This document shows, piece after piece, positions 27,911 to 35,495 of a stretch of 35,681 nt of DNA. This DNA comes from an uncultured Rhodospirillales bacterium. GTDB taxonomy: Bacteria > Pseudomonadota > Alphaproteobacteria > Acetobacterales > Acetobacteraceae. The stretch is taken from contig CAIYMY010000035.1 of assembly GCA_903927465.1 (NCBI GenBank), positions 1 to 35,681 on the forward strand. The letters run 5' to 3'. How positions within the stretch are numbered: position 1 is the first letter of the stretch; the number at the start of each line of letters is the position of its first letter. Position numbers and translations under genes: made by a program. The notes beneath the pieces are model-generated. The model was not told where the DNA came from, did not search any database, and saw only the letters and a list, made by a program, of their open reading frames with translations.

Positions 27911-28028
27911 GGGCGAATCGCATCCTTAGTTAGGTTCCGGTCTAACGCTGCGCACCACGCACTGCAAAGCCTTCAGTGCGCACCAGCTTCAAGACTTCGT
28001 AAAGCATTCTTCCCGTATTCTTTCATCC
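27911..28028. promoter_or_regulatory. parC upstream region
   Basis: 118 bases between parC (minus) and the plus-strand hypothetical gene. It has an inverted pair GTTAG...CTAAC (27929-27946) just before the parC ribosome binding site, and a stem GCACTG/CAGTGC (27959-27979, 9-nt loop) inside direct repeats of GCGCACCA (27950 and 27978). No clear -35/-10 pair could be chosen for either gene. Confidence 0.35.
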
Positions 28029-28400
28029 ATGATGAACCTCGCCATCGCCCCCATAAGGCAGGATTTTGTGCCTGAGCCCGCGCCCTCGGTCTGGGTGACC
28101 TGGGCTGAGGGCATTGCCGGCCCAGCCACGCTGGAACCGCGTGGGGAGTTTCGCTGCTTTCTGGTCTTCTCCCTGGCTTGCAGCGCGGCGTCAGCGGCAA
28201 AAAGGGCGGAAATGACACTGCGCAACCTTGGCTGGAAGCACGTGGCGACGCTCAGCGGGTCACGCCTCAATCCCGAAACGCTGCATTCCCTGCCCGAGGA
28301 ATTTCACGAAATCTGTGAAGCCGCCATGTGGGGGCAGACCGGCGTTATGCATTACCGGGTCAATCGGCGATTAATGCCGCAATTCTCTCTGCCAATCTGA
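28029..28400 (+). CDS. Hypothetical protein between parC and recO
   Basis: An unrecognised 123-aa protein on the plus strand, in a block where every other gene is on the minus strand. Codon use is like its neighbours (third positions mostly G or C, no rare-codon runs), and no better frame exists on the other strand for 27911-28359, which argues that it is real. Visible features: no signal peptide, a short hydrophobic patch (CFLVFSLACSAASAA, about 43-57), three Trp, two or three Cys, and a C-terminal EICEAAMWGQTGVMHYRVNRRL. It starts with two ATGs and has no strong ribosome binding site. Its last 41 bases run into the 3' end of recO on the opposite strand. No function is proposed. Confidence 0.6.
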   Translation: MMNLAIAPIRQDFVPEPAPSVWVTWAEGIAGPATLEPRGEFRCFLVFSLACSAASAAKRAEMTLRNLGWKHVATLSGSRLNPETLHSLPEEFHEICEAAMWGQTGVMHYRVNRRLMPQFSLPI

Positions 28401-29100
28401 AGCGCGCTTCGGGCAAGGGGCGGTGCCGCGCGCCAAAGGCGTCGCGTTCCAGGAAATACCCTGTCAGCTTCAGCCCCGCTACCCAGGACGCAGCCTCACC
28501 CAGGCTTTCCGCATCGCGCAGAAAGGCCGGCAGCGGCAGCAGCTTGTCCAAATAAGGCGCGGCCGCCCCAGCGCTGACCGCGCGGCCCGTGCGCGGGGAA
28601 ACATGGGTCAGCCCCTCATGCACACCCGTCACCGCGCAGGTCGCAAGATTAAGCCCATAGCCAAGCTCGGCCAGGATCAGCGCCTCAAACCGCACATAAT
28701 CCGCAATCACGCCCTCAGCGCCCCCGGCCAAATGGCCGATCAGGGAAACCAGCCCGGCAAAGGCGCGTGGATAGGCTTCGCGTTCCGGCAGCGCATCGGT
28801 GGCGATCGCGCAGGCGGAAGACAGCAGCGCCAGCGCCAAGGGTTCATCCATGGCGAGTGCCGCCGCCGGATGCACCAATTCACCACTGAGGCTACCCAAT
28901 TGATCGGAAAGCCTAGCGACCCAGCGCGCCTCAATCAAATTGCCCGGCAGCCATAGCCCCGCCTGGGCGCGGGACCCGCCGCCCTTCACCAACCCCGCAT
29001 GGCGGCCATGGGCTTCCGTCAGCACCGTCACCACAGCGCCGCCTTCACCATGCGGGCGCAGATCAAGCACCACCGCCGGAGCCTCCCATTCAATGCTCAT
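28360..29100 (-). CDS. recO: DNA repair protein RecO
   Basis: RecO helps RecA load on SSB-coated single-stranded DNA in the RecFOR pathway. The 246-aa product has the N-terminal OB fold (MSIEWEAPAVVLDLRPHGEG, then VTVLTEAHGRHAGLVKGGG, residues 23-41, and QAGLWLPGNLIEARWVAR), followed by a helical domain with RFEALILAELGYGLNLATCAVTG, the region where some RecO proteins bind zinc; only one Cys is visible there (the C of ATCAVTG), so no full zinc site is evident. The gene lies 12 bases after era. Its 3' end overlaps a convergent hypothetical gene. Confidence 0.93.
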   Translation of the reverse strand: MSIEWEAPAVVLDLRPHGEGGAVVTVLTEAHGRHAGLVKGGGSRAQAGLWLPGNLIEARWVARLSDQLGSLSGELVHPAAALAMDEPLALALLSSACAIATDALPEREAYPRAFAGLVSLIGHLAGGAEGVIADYVRFEALILAELGYGLNLATCAVTGVHEGLTHVSPRTGRAVSAGAAAPYLDKLLPLPAFLRDAESLGEAASWVAGLKLTGYFLERDAFGARHRPLPEARFRLAERIAALIAD

Positions 29101-29112
29101 TGTGAACGGGAC

Positions 29113-30006
29113 TTAACCGGCATCCTCAAGCCCAATGGCGCGGATGCGCGCAGCTTGTTCATCCCAATTCGCCTTTTCCTTCACATTCAGGAAAAGATGC
29201 ACCGGGCGTTCCAAAAGCTTTATCAGTTCCAACCGCGCTAGGCGCCCAATCTCGCGAATGCGTCCGCCCTTATCCCCAATCAGGATCGCCTTTTGCGTCG
29301 CGCGGGCGATATAGATGGTGCAGTCAATCCTGACAGACCCATCGGGCTTTTCGGTCCAAGTTTCGGTTTCAACCGAAGCGTGATGCGGCACTTCCTGATG
29401 CGTCTGGCGCAGGATTTGTTCGCGCACAATCTCAGCCGCCAACATGCGGTTCGGCAGATCGGTCAGATCATCTTCCGGGAAAAGAAAAGGCCCGGGCGGC
29501 ATGATTTGCGCAAGCCGATCCAGCAACAGATCAAGCCCTTCGCCTTTTTCGGCGGAAATCATGAAGGTCTCCGCGAAGGGCAGCAGCTTGTGCAATTCCG
29601 CGGTCAACGGCAGCAGCCTCTCGCGCGGGATCAAATCCGTCTTGTTCAACACCAACCAAATGGGCCGGCGCGTCTTGCTCAGTCTTTCGATGATGGCGCG
29701 CAAGGGCTCGGTCAGCCCGGCGCGCGCATCCACGATCAGCAGCGCCACATCGGCATCCTTCGCGCCCCCCCAGGCGGCGGCGACCATGGCGCGGTCCAGC
29801 CGCCGGCGCGGTGTGAAAATCCCAGGCGTGTCCACCAATACCAATTGGCTTTCGCCACGCATCACCACGGCGCGCACCCTGAAGCGCGTTGTCTGCGGCT
29901 TGGGCGAGACAATCGTCACCTTGCTGCCGGCAAGCTTATTCACCAGCGTGGATTTGCCGGCATTAGGCGCGCCCAGAATGGCAATCAGGCCGCAACGCGT
30001 TGTCAT
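29113..30006 (-). CDS. era: GTPase Era
   Basis: Era is an essential GTPase that binds the 3' end of 16S rRNA during 30S maturation. The 297-aa protein has all G motifs: GAPNAGKST (12-20), the switch KPQTTRFR (36-43), DTPG (59-62), NKTD (about 121-124) and SAEKG (about 150-154). The C-terminal KH domain carries IGDKGGRIREIGRLARLEL. The ATG overlaps the rnc stop by four bases, the common rnc-era coupling. Confidence 0.97.
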   Translation of the reverse strand: MTTRCGLIAILGAPNAGKSTLVNKLAGSKVTIVSPKPQTTRFRVRAVVMRGESQLVLVDTPGIFTPRRRLDRAMVAAAWGGAKDADVALLIVDARAGLTEPLRAIIERLSKTRRPIWLVLNKTDLIPRERLLPLTAELHKLLPFAETFMISAEKGEGLDLLLDRLAQIMPPGPFLFPEDDLTDLPNRMLAAEIVREQILRQTHQEVPHHASVETETWTEKPDGSVRIDCTIYIARATQKAILIGDKGGRIREIGRLARLELIKLLERPVHLFLNVKEKANWDEQAARIRAIGLEDAG

Positions 30007-30674
30007 GTTTCCAATACCTTCAACCAGGCTTCCGCCGCCGCTTGTTCGGCGGCGCGTTTGCTATCGCCTTCACCATGCGCTTCCCGCCCCGCCGCCAGCA
30101 CATTAATCACGAATCGCGGCGCATGGGGCGGCCCGCTTGACTGCACCAGCCCATAGGCCGGCAAGCCAAGCCCGCGCCCAAGGGTCCATTCCTGCAAGCG
30201 ATTTTTGGCCGAAGTCGGCGGGCGCGCATCCGCTTCAATCAGACCGGCAAAGCAGCGCCGCACCAAAGCGCGCGCCGGCGAGATGCCACCATCCAGATAA
30301 ATTGCGCCCAGCACCGCTTCAAACGCATCAGAAAGCAGATTACGCGGCCCCATCAGCCCCGTGGCGCGGTAGCGCGCGGGCATGCGCAACTCGGCACCAA
30401 GCCCCAGTTCTTCGGCAATCTTGCAGAGCGTATCGGCGGAAACCAGCATGGAAAGCCGCTTCGCCAAATCCCCCTCGCGCTCCTCAGGGAAGCGTTCCGC
30501 CAGCCATTCGGCGATGCAAAGCCCAAGCACGCGGTCGCCCACGAATTCCAAACGTTCATTGGAAAGCAGGCCCTCACCGCGGCTTTCGGCATCGGTGCTA
30601 TGGGTCAGCGCGCGGTGCAGCAATTCAGGTTTGGCGAAGTGATGGCCAAGGCGCGCTTCCAGTTCAGCACTCAT
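30003..30674 (-). CDS. rnc: Ribonuclease III
   Basis: RNase III cuts double-stranded RNA in rRNA precursors and regulatory duplexes. The 223-aa product has the signature NERLEFVGDRVLGL (39-52, with E43 and D47), the second metal site D116/E119 in SDAFEAVLGAIYLDGG, and a C-terminal double-stranded RNA-binding domain (KNRLQEWTLGRGLGLPAYGL... to AAEQAAAEAWLKVL). Its 5' leader is occupied by a repeat: the right arm of a hairpin ends five bases before the ATG, and the only purine-rich ribosome binding site candidate (GGGAG, 30686-30690 on the complementary strand) lies within that stem. Overlaps era by four bases. Confidence 0.97.
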   Translation of the reverse strand: MSAELEARLGHHFAKPELLHRALTHSTDAESRGEGLLSNERLEFVGDRVLGLCIAEWLAERFPEEREGDLAKRLSMLVSADTLCKIAEELGLGAELRMPARYRATGLMGPRNLLSDAFEAVLGAIYLDGGISPARALVRRCFAGLIEADARPPTSAKNRLQEWTLGRGLGLPAYGLVQSSGPPHAPRFVINVLAAGREAHGEGDSKRAAEQAAAEAWLKVLET

Positions 30675-30679
30675 TTGTC

Positions 30680-30781
30680 GTGTGGCTCCCGCTCACGTTC
30701 GTTCACGGGAACCACACTACATTTTTGTTTGGTCGTATTTTCCAAGCCGCCAAGTGATTCCACTTGGCTTGAGAATACTCC
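30680..30781 (+). repeat. Two-hairpin intergenic repeat, copy between lepB and rnc
   Basis: Hairpin 1 (30680-30717): arms GTGTGG-C-TCCCG and CGGGA-A-CCACAC, one mismatch, 14-nt loop CTCACGTTCGTTCA. Linker with TTTTTGTTTGGTCG. Hairpin 2 (30731-30778): outer arms GTATTTTC and GAGAATAC (one G-T pair), inner stem GCCAAGTG against CACTTGGC with tip ATTC, between CAAGCC and TT. The matching copy at 31600-31702 is on the opposite strand, so the two bracket lepB. Confidence 0.88.
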
Positions 30782-30791
30782 GTGCGGCGTA

Positions 30792-31544
30792 TCATCTGAC
30801 GGCGCTGAATAGCCGCGTCCAGCGAATGGCAAAGGGCCAGTTCCACACCTGCCACCAGGCAGCCGAACCATCCACGGAAAAGAAGATGAACTCCGCGCGC
30901 CCGACCAGGTTTTCAATCGGGATGAAGCCCACGGCATTCATCGCGCGGCTATCCAGGCTGTTGTCGCGATTATCGCCCATGGCGAAAACATGCCCGGGCG
31001 GCACGCGAAATTCCGGTGTATTGTCCAAGGGCGCATCATCGGATGCTTCCAGAATGTCATGCGCCACACCCGGCGCGCCATCAATCGCAGGCAGGAATTC
31101 GCGGAAGCGCCGCACCGTAATGCGCGGGCCATCGCCTTCCACCGTATAGGGGCCGAGCAATTCGCGCCGCACCGGCGCGCCATTCAAATGCAGAATACCG
31201 GCGCGCATCTGCACGCGATCCCCAGGCAGGCCGATGATGCGCTTGATGTAATCCGTGCTGCCATCACGCGGCAGCTTGAACACCGCGACATCGCCGCGCT
31301 TGGGTGGGGATGCAAAAATCCGCCCTTCGAAAAGATTGGGGCTGAAGGGCATGGAATGGCGCGAATAGCCATAGGAGAATTTGGACACGAAAAGATAATC
31401 CCCAACTTGCAATGAGGGGATCATGGAACCGGAAGGAATATTGAAGGGCTCAAACGCGACGGTGCGAATGCCAATCGCGATCGCGGCGGCATAGACAATC
31501 GTTTTGATGCTTTCCAGCCAACCGCCGGATTTCTTCGAGGCCAT
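30792..31544 (-). CDS. lepB: Signal peptidase I
   Basis: LepB removes signal peptides from exported proteins at the outer face of the inner membrane. The 250-aa product starts MASKKSGGWLESIKTIVYAAAI with one membrane helix (about 11-30). It then shows box B with the catalytic serine, PSGSMIPSL (S40), the lysine box DYIKRIIGLPGD (K101) and the C-terminal box MGDNRDNSLDSR. The frame is open upstream to 31652, but those 36 residues are only the translated repeat at 31603-31650; the ATG at 31544, after GGAA, is the sensible start. It lies between acpS and rnc and is bracketed by inverted repeat copies. Confidence 0.95.
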   Translation of the reverse strand: MASKKSGGWLESIKTIVYAAAIAIGIRTVAFEPFNIPSGSMIPSLQVGDYLFVSKFSYGYSRHSMPFSPNLFEGRIFASPPKRGDVAVFKLPRDGSTDYIKRIIGLPGDRVQMRAGILHLNGAPVRRELLGPYTVEGDGPRITVRRFREFLPAIDGAPGVAHDILEASDDAPLDNTPEFRVPPGHVFAMGDNRDNSLDSRAMNAVGFIPIENLVGRAEFIFFSVDGSAAWWQVWNWPFAIRWTRLFSAVR

Positions 31545-31599
31545 GTCAATTCCAAAAGTTACGCCCAACCGGCGCAATAAAGCCCCGGCGAGACTGCCC

Positions 31600-31702
31600 G
31601 GAGCATGTCCAAGCCAAGTGGGATCACTTGGCGGCTCGGGACATGCGACCAAACAATGGTTTAGTGCCCTTCTGGTGAACGAATGTGAACCGGACGGGCA
31701 CT
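31600..31702 (-). repeat. Two-hairpin intergenic repeat, inverted copy between acpS and lepB
   Basis: Read on the minus strand: hairpin 1 (31702-31663) has outer arms AGTGCCC and GGGCACT, a mismatch at the same place as in the 30680 copy, and the 14-nt loop TTCACATTCGTTCA. The linker contains CATTGTTTGGTCG. Hairpin 2 (31650-31603) has outer arms GCATGTCC and GGACATGC, and the inner stem GCCAAGTG against CACTTGGC. Compared with the 30680 copy, both arms of the outer stems have changed together so pairing is kept. Confidence 0.88.
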
Positions 31703-31737
31703 ATGCAGTCCAGGGCATAGCGGGGTAGCGCGCCCTG

Positions 31738-32145
31738 TCAAGGAAGCGGCACGGCGGTAATCACCACCATCGCCTGGGCATAGGGAAACTCATCGGTCAT
31801 GGTGAGCGCAATCACCGCGCCATGCCCAGCCGGCGTAATGGCCTTCAGCCGTTCCGCCGCCCCACCAGTCAGGCGCAGCGTGGGCTGGCCGGATGGCAAA
31901 TTCACCACCCCCAGATCGCGCCAAAAGACACCCGCGCGAAAACCGGTACCGAGTGCCTTGGAAGCGGCCTCCTTCGCTGCAAAACGCTTGGCATAGGTGG
32001 CAGCGCGGATGCGTTCCGTGCGCTTTTCCGCCTTGGCACGCTCAGCCGTGGTGAAGATACGCTCCAGAAAGCGGTCCCCATGGCGTTCGATGGTGCGTTC
32101 AATGCGCCGGATATCCAGAATATCCGACCCGATGCCGATGATCAT
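31738..32145 (-). CDS. acpS: Holo-[acyl-carrier-protein] synthase
   Basis: AcpS moves 4'-phosphopantetheine from CoA to acyl carrier protein. The 135-aa product shows [16 protein letters not shown] (1-16, with the Mg-binding Asp8) and [18 protein letters not shown] (the second motif with the catalytic Glu). The ATG at 32145 gives the family's exact N-terminus; the frame extends to 32268 inside rsh, which is shadow. It begins eight bases after the rsh stop, so the two are in one transcript. In many alphaproteobacteria pdxJ stands between these genes; it is absent here. Confidence 0.95.
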   Translation of the reverse strand: MIIGIGSDILDIRRIERTIERHGDRFLERIFTTAERAKAEKRTERIRAATYAKRFAAKEAASKALGTGFRAGVFWRDLGVVNLPSGQPTLRLTGGAAERLKAITPAGHGAVIALTMTDEFPYAQAMVVITAVPLP

Positions 32146-32153
32146 GCCGCGCT

Positions 32154-34433
32154 CTATCCCTTGCCGCGTTCCACCTGCGTGACGCCCGGGCAGGCGCGCA
32201 GCGCCGCCAGCACCGCAGTCAGGTGGGAAATATCGCGCACTTCCACATCCACTATCACTTCGCACCAATCCTCGGCACGGTTGGCAATGCGAAGACTATT
32301 CACTGCCCCTTCCTGCCGGGCGATGGCCGTGGTCACCCCCGCCAAGGCATCAGGGCGATTTTCCGTGACCAGTTCAACCCGCGCGACATGGGTGCCCTTG
32401 GTTGCGCCATCATAATCCCAATCCACATCAATGAAGCGTTCCGGCGTGGCGGCAAATGCCTCTAAGCCGTGGCAATCCTGCCGATGGATCGTCACACCAC
32501 GCCCGGTCGTGACAATGCCAAGAATACGATCCCCCGGCAGAGGGTGACAGCAGCCGGCGAAGCTCACCGCCATGCCAGTCACCAGGCCCCGCACCCCAAG
32601 CGCCGCATCGCGCTTGGCCGCCGATGGGCGTTCTGCCTTGCCTGGCATCAGCGTCGGACCAGCGCCAAGCCGCCCGCGTGGCCGTGCGAGTGCCAACGGG
32701 TCCGCCCCACGGGCGGCCGCGCGCAATTCCGGCACGGCCGCATTCAGCACATCGCGCGGCGAGAGGTTGCTGGTGGCAACGGCCACGCACATCGCCTCAA
32801 AATCCGCCTGCTTCAGCGGCTTGAGCGCAGGTTCCGCAAGCTTTTCCGAAAAATCGAGCCCAGCCGCGCGAAACGCCTTGGCAATAGCGCTGCGTCCTTC
32901 TTCGCGCTGTTCCGCGCGCTGGCGCGCGTGCGTGACACGGCGGATGCGCGCGCGCGCCTTGCCGGTGACAACAAAACGCTCCCACCCCGGATTGGGCGTG
33001 CCGCCGCGCGCGGTGATGATTTCCACCTGATCGCCATTTTCCAGCGCATGGCGCAGCGGCACGATCTTGCCATTCACTTTGGCGCCAACCGTGCTGTCGC
33101 CCACCTGGCTATGCACTTCATAGGCGAAATCCACCGGCGTGGCGCCGCGCGGCAATTCGATCAGGTCACCCTTGGGCGTGAAGCAGAAAACCCGATCGCG
33201 ATGCAGTTCAAGCTTGGTATGTTCCAGAAATTCCTGCGGCTCAGCGGCGTTCTCCAGAATTTCGAGCAGATCGCGCACCCAAGGATAGCGCTTCTGATCC
33301 CGCCCTGATGCGGGGCCTTGCTTATAGCTCCAATGCGCAGCGACGCCGTTTTCCGCAATATCATGCATTTCCTTGGTGCGGATTTGCACTTCGATCTTGG
33401 CGTTGCGCCGTTCCGGCACGGTCACACCGGAATGCAGGCTTTGATAACCATTCGTCTTCGGGGTTGAAATCCAATCCTTGAAGCGGCCCGGCACCACGCG
33501 ATAGGCGGAATGAATGGCACCAAGTGCCGCGTAGCAATCACCCTTTTCCGGCACGATGATACGAAAGGCCATGATGTCGGATAGTTGCTCGAAGGCGACA
33601 TTCTTCTTCTGCATCTTGAGCCAGATCGAATAGGGCGATTTCTCCCGCCCCTGAATATCCACGACCGTCACGCCGGCATCGGCCAAAACGCGGCGCACAT
33701 CAGCCTCGATTTCGTCGATCAAATCGGCGCCCTGGCCGCGCAGATAGGTCAGGCGCGCGGCGATGGTCTGCCAGGCCTCCGCATTCATTTCGCGGAAGGA
33801 AAGGGTTTCCAGCTCCGTCTTCAGCGCATCCATGCCGATGCGTTCCGCCAGCGGGGCGTAGATTTCCAGCGTCTCCCGCGCCTGCTTGCGGCGGCGTTCC
33901 AGCTGCGGCATCCCTGAGATGGTGCGCATATTATGCAGCCGATCCGCGAGCTTGATCAGCAGCACGCGGATATCCTCGCTCATCGCCAGCACAAGTTTGC
34001 GGAAATTCTCAGCCTGCTTGGTGCGTTCGGATTGCAGTTCAAGCCGCGTCAGCTTGGTGACGCCATCCACCAGCCGCGCCACTTCCTTGCCGAAGCTGCT
34101 TTCAATATCACCAAGCTTGAGCGACGTATCCTCAACAGTGTCATGCAATAACGCGGTAATGATGGACCCGCTATCGAGCCGATAACCGGCCAGGATCTCC
34201 GCAACCGCGAGCGGATGCACGATATAAGGCTGCCCGTCATCGCGCCGCTGCGGCGCATGCGCTTTCGCGGCCATGTCATAGGCTGAGGCTATCAGCGCCG
34301 CATCAGCGCGCGGATCATAGGCAATAACGCGGGACGCAAGCTCAGCGCCGGGCGAAAGGGCGCGCCCCGCAGCCAGACCTTCAGGCGCGCGGGGGAAATC
34401 CAGGGGGAAGCGGGTGCTGTTGCTTCGCCCCAT
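32154..34433 (-). CDS. rsh: Bifunctional (p)ppGpp synthetase/hydrolase (RelA/SpoT homologue)
   Basis: Rsh makes and breaks the stringent-response alarmone (p)ppGpp. The 759-aa protein has the HD hydrolase domain intact (H73 in [15 protein letters not shown] 97-102, D164 and N168 in [10 protein letters not shown]). The synthetase domain follows ([14 protein letters not shown], then [19 protein letters not shown]). The RFKD motif is of the RxKD type found in bifunctional enzymes, rather than the ExDD type of synthetase-only RelA. Then come a TGS domain ([21 protein letters not shown]), a Cys-rich/zinc-finger-like segment ([12 protein letters not shown]) and a C-terminal ACT domain. It starts eight bases after the rpoZ stop, as in many proteobacteria. 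Confidence 0.96.
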   Translation of the reverse strand: MGRSNSTRFPLDFPRAPEGLAAGRALSPGAELASRVIAYDPRADAALIASAYDMAAKAHAPQRRDDGQPYIVHPLAVAEILAGYRLDSGSIITALLHDTVEDTSLKLGDIESSFGKEVARLVDGVTKLTRLELQSERTKQAENFRKLVLAMSEDIRVLLIKLADRLHNMRTISGMPQLERRRKQARETLEIYAPLAERIGMDALKTELETLSFREMNAEAWQTIAARLTYLRGQGADLIDEIEADVRRVLADAGVTVVDIQGREKSPYSIWLKMQKKNVAFEQLSDIMAFRIIVPEKGDCYAALGAIHSAYRVVPGRFKDWISTPKTNGYQSLHSGVTVPERRNAKIEVQIRTKEMHDIAENGVAAHWSYKQGPASGRDQKRYPWVRDLLEILENAAEPQEFLEHTKLELHRDRVFCFTPKGDLIELPRGATPVDFAYEVHSQVGDSTVGAKVNGKIVPLRHALENGDQVEIITARGGTPNPGWERFVVTGKARARIRRVTHARQRAEQREEGRSAIAKAFRAAGLDFSEKLAEPALKPLKQADFEAMCVAVATSNLSPRDVLNAAVPELRAAARGADPLALARPRGRLGAGPTLMPGKAERPSAAKRDAALGVRGLVTGMAVSFAGCCHPLPGDRILGIVTTGRGVTIHRQDCHGLEAFAATPERFIDVDWDYDGATKGTHVARVELVTENRPDALAGVTTAIARQEGAVNSLRIANRAEDWCEVIVDVEVRDISHLTAVLAALRACPGVTQVERGKG

Positions 34434-34441
34434 CGGCCTTC

Positions 34442-34834
34442 CTAGCGCTTGCCGCCAAGTTCGGCGGCGATGGCAGCTTCCAGATCGTCGGGCGCCATGT
34501 CATCGGCGCCAGCTTCGGGCAGTGGTTCTTCATGCACATCCATGATGCCGAAGATATTTTCATCGGTCGCGATCAGGTCAATCACCTCTTCCTCGGCGGG
34601 CTCAGGCTCCGGCGCGCGCTGCAAGGATTTGATCAGATCAGCTTCCAATGAAGGAAGATCGGCCTTTTCCTCGGCAATTTCGCGCAGCGCCACGACCGGG
34701 TTCTTGTCATCGTCCCGATCCACCGCGATCTGCTCGCCCCTGCTGATATTGCGCGCACGCTGCGCGGCCAACAGCACGAGTTCAAAGCGGTTGGGGATTT
34801 TTTCGATGCAATCTTCAACGGTGACGCGCGCCAT
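34442..34834 (-). CDS. rpoZ: RNA polymerase omega subunit
   Basis: Omega assists beta' folding and, in proteobacteria, forms part of a ppGpp-binding site on RNA polymerase. The first 35 residues, [20 protein letters not shown] and [11 protein letters not shown], are a clear match. At 130 aa the protein is longer than E. coli omega (about 90), with a strongly acidic tail ([19 protein letters not shown], then [22 protein letters not shown]), as seen in alphaproteobacteria. It sits directly before rsh (eight bases), so the ppGpp maker and a ppGpp receptor subunit are co-transcribed. Confidence 0.95.
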   Translation of the reverse strand: MARVTVEDCIEKIPNRFELVLLAAQRARNISRGEQIAVDRDDDKNPVVALREIAEEKADLPSLEADLIKSLQRAPEPEPAEEEVIDLIATDENIFGIMDVHEEPLPEAGADDMAPDDLEAAIAAELGGKR

Positions 34835-34950
34835 GAGGGCTCCAAAGACAAAAGGGGCGCGCGGCGGGGGCCGGGCGCCCGGCTGGACCGGTTATATGTT
34901 CCAAATAGTCGCCCCAGCGCCGCTTTGCAAGGATTTCAAGCCCATCGGCG
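34835..34950 (-). promoter_or_regulatory. rpoZ-rsh leader/promoter region
   Basis: 116 bases between folK and rpoZ. On the minus strand there is TTGCAA followed 17 bases later by TATTTG and then CATATAACC, a possible but weak promoter. A perfect 14-base palindrome, GCCGGGCGCCCGGC (34870-34883), lies about 35 bases before the rpoZ start and could fold in the leader or bind a dimeric protein. No long U-run follows, so it is not an obvious terminator for folK. Confidence 0.4.
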
Positions 34951-35478
34951 TCAGGCGGGGGTAATAGGGCGCAAATCCTGTGCCGGCAGGCCAGCGATCA
35001 GCGCCGAAATGGGCTGCCTCAGGCGCGGATGCAGCCAATCTGGCGCGACCTCGGCCAAGGGATACAAAACAAAGCCGCGCAGATGGGCACGCGGGTGGGG
35101 CAGCACCGGGTCCGGCGTATCACGCACCAGCCCATCCAGATCAATGATATCAAGGTCAAGCACGCGCGGCGCATTGGGATAGGGCCGAGTGCGCCCGGCG
35201 GCGTTCTCAATGGCTTGCAGCGCGGCGAGCAGCTTTGCCGGTTCAGCCGCGCCTTCCAGCAGGGCCACCCCATTCACATAGCGCGGCGCGGCTGGGTTGG
35301 GCGGGATGGGCGCGCTTTCCCACCAACGAGACGCCGCCACCACGCGAAGCCCCGGCAAGGCATCAAGCGCGGCCAGCGCCGCCTTGCAGCTTTCAAGCGG
35401 CGGCGCGCCATCGCCCGCCGGCAGATTGGCGCCAATGGCGATTAGCACCTGTCCGCTTCGCATCCGCTCAGCCGACAT
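34951..35478 (-). CDS. folK: 2-amino-4-hydroxy-6-hydroxymethyldihydropteridine pyrophosphokinase
   Basis: FolK (HPPK) activates the pterin with ATP before dihydropteroate synthase in folate synthesis. The 175-aa product shows QVLIAIGANLPAGD (10-23), the SRWWESAPIPP loop (about 50-60), RYVNGVALLE (about 66-75) and the signature PRVLDLDIIDLDG (about 103-115), followed by LPHPRAHLRGFVLYPLAEVAP. Two starts are possible: ATG 35478 or ATG 35463 (M6); neither has a good ribosome binding site. Immediately upstream is a tandem hairpin array, which would form the mRNA leader if the promoter is beyond it. Confidence 0.93.
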   Translation of the reverse strand: MSAERMRSGQVLIAIGANLPAGDGAPPLESCKAALAALDALPGLRVVAASRWWESAPIPPNPAAPRYVNGVALLEGAAEPAKLLAALQAIENAAGRTRPYPNAPRVLDLDIIDLDGLVRDTPDPVLPHPRAHLRGFVLYPLAEVAPDWLHPRLRQPISALIAGLPAQDLRPITPA

Positions 35479-35495
35479 GCGCTAAATTTTGGCTT

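Noticed and set aside
27989-28270. Minus-strand frame of 93 codons between parC and recO
   Set aside because: Poor composition and no continuity with neighbours; the plus-strand frame over the same bases has the better codon use.
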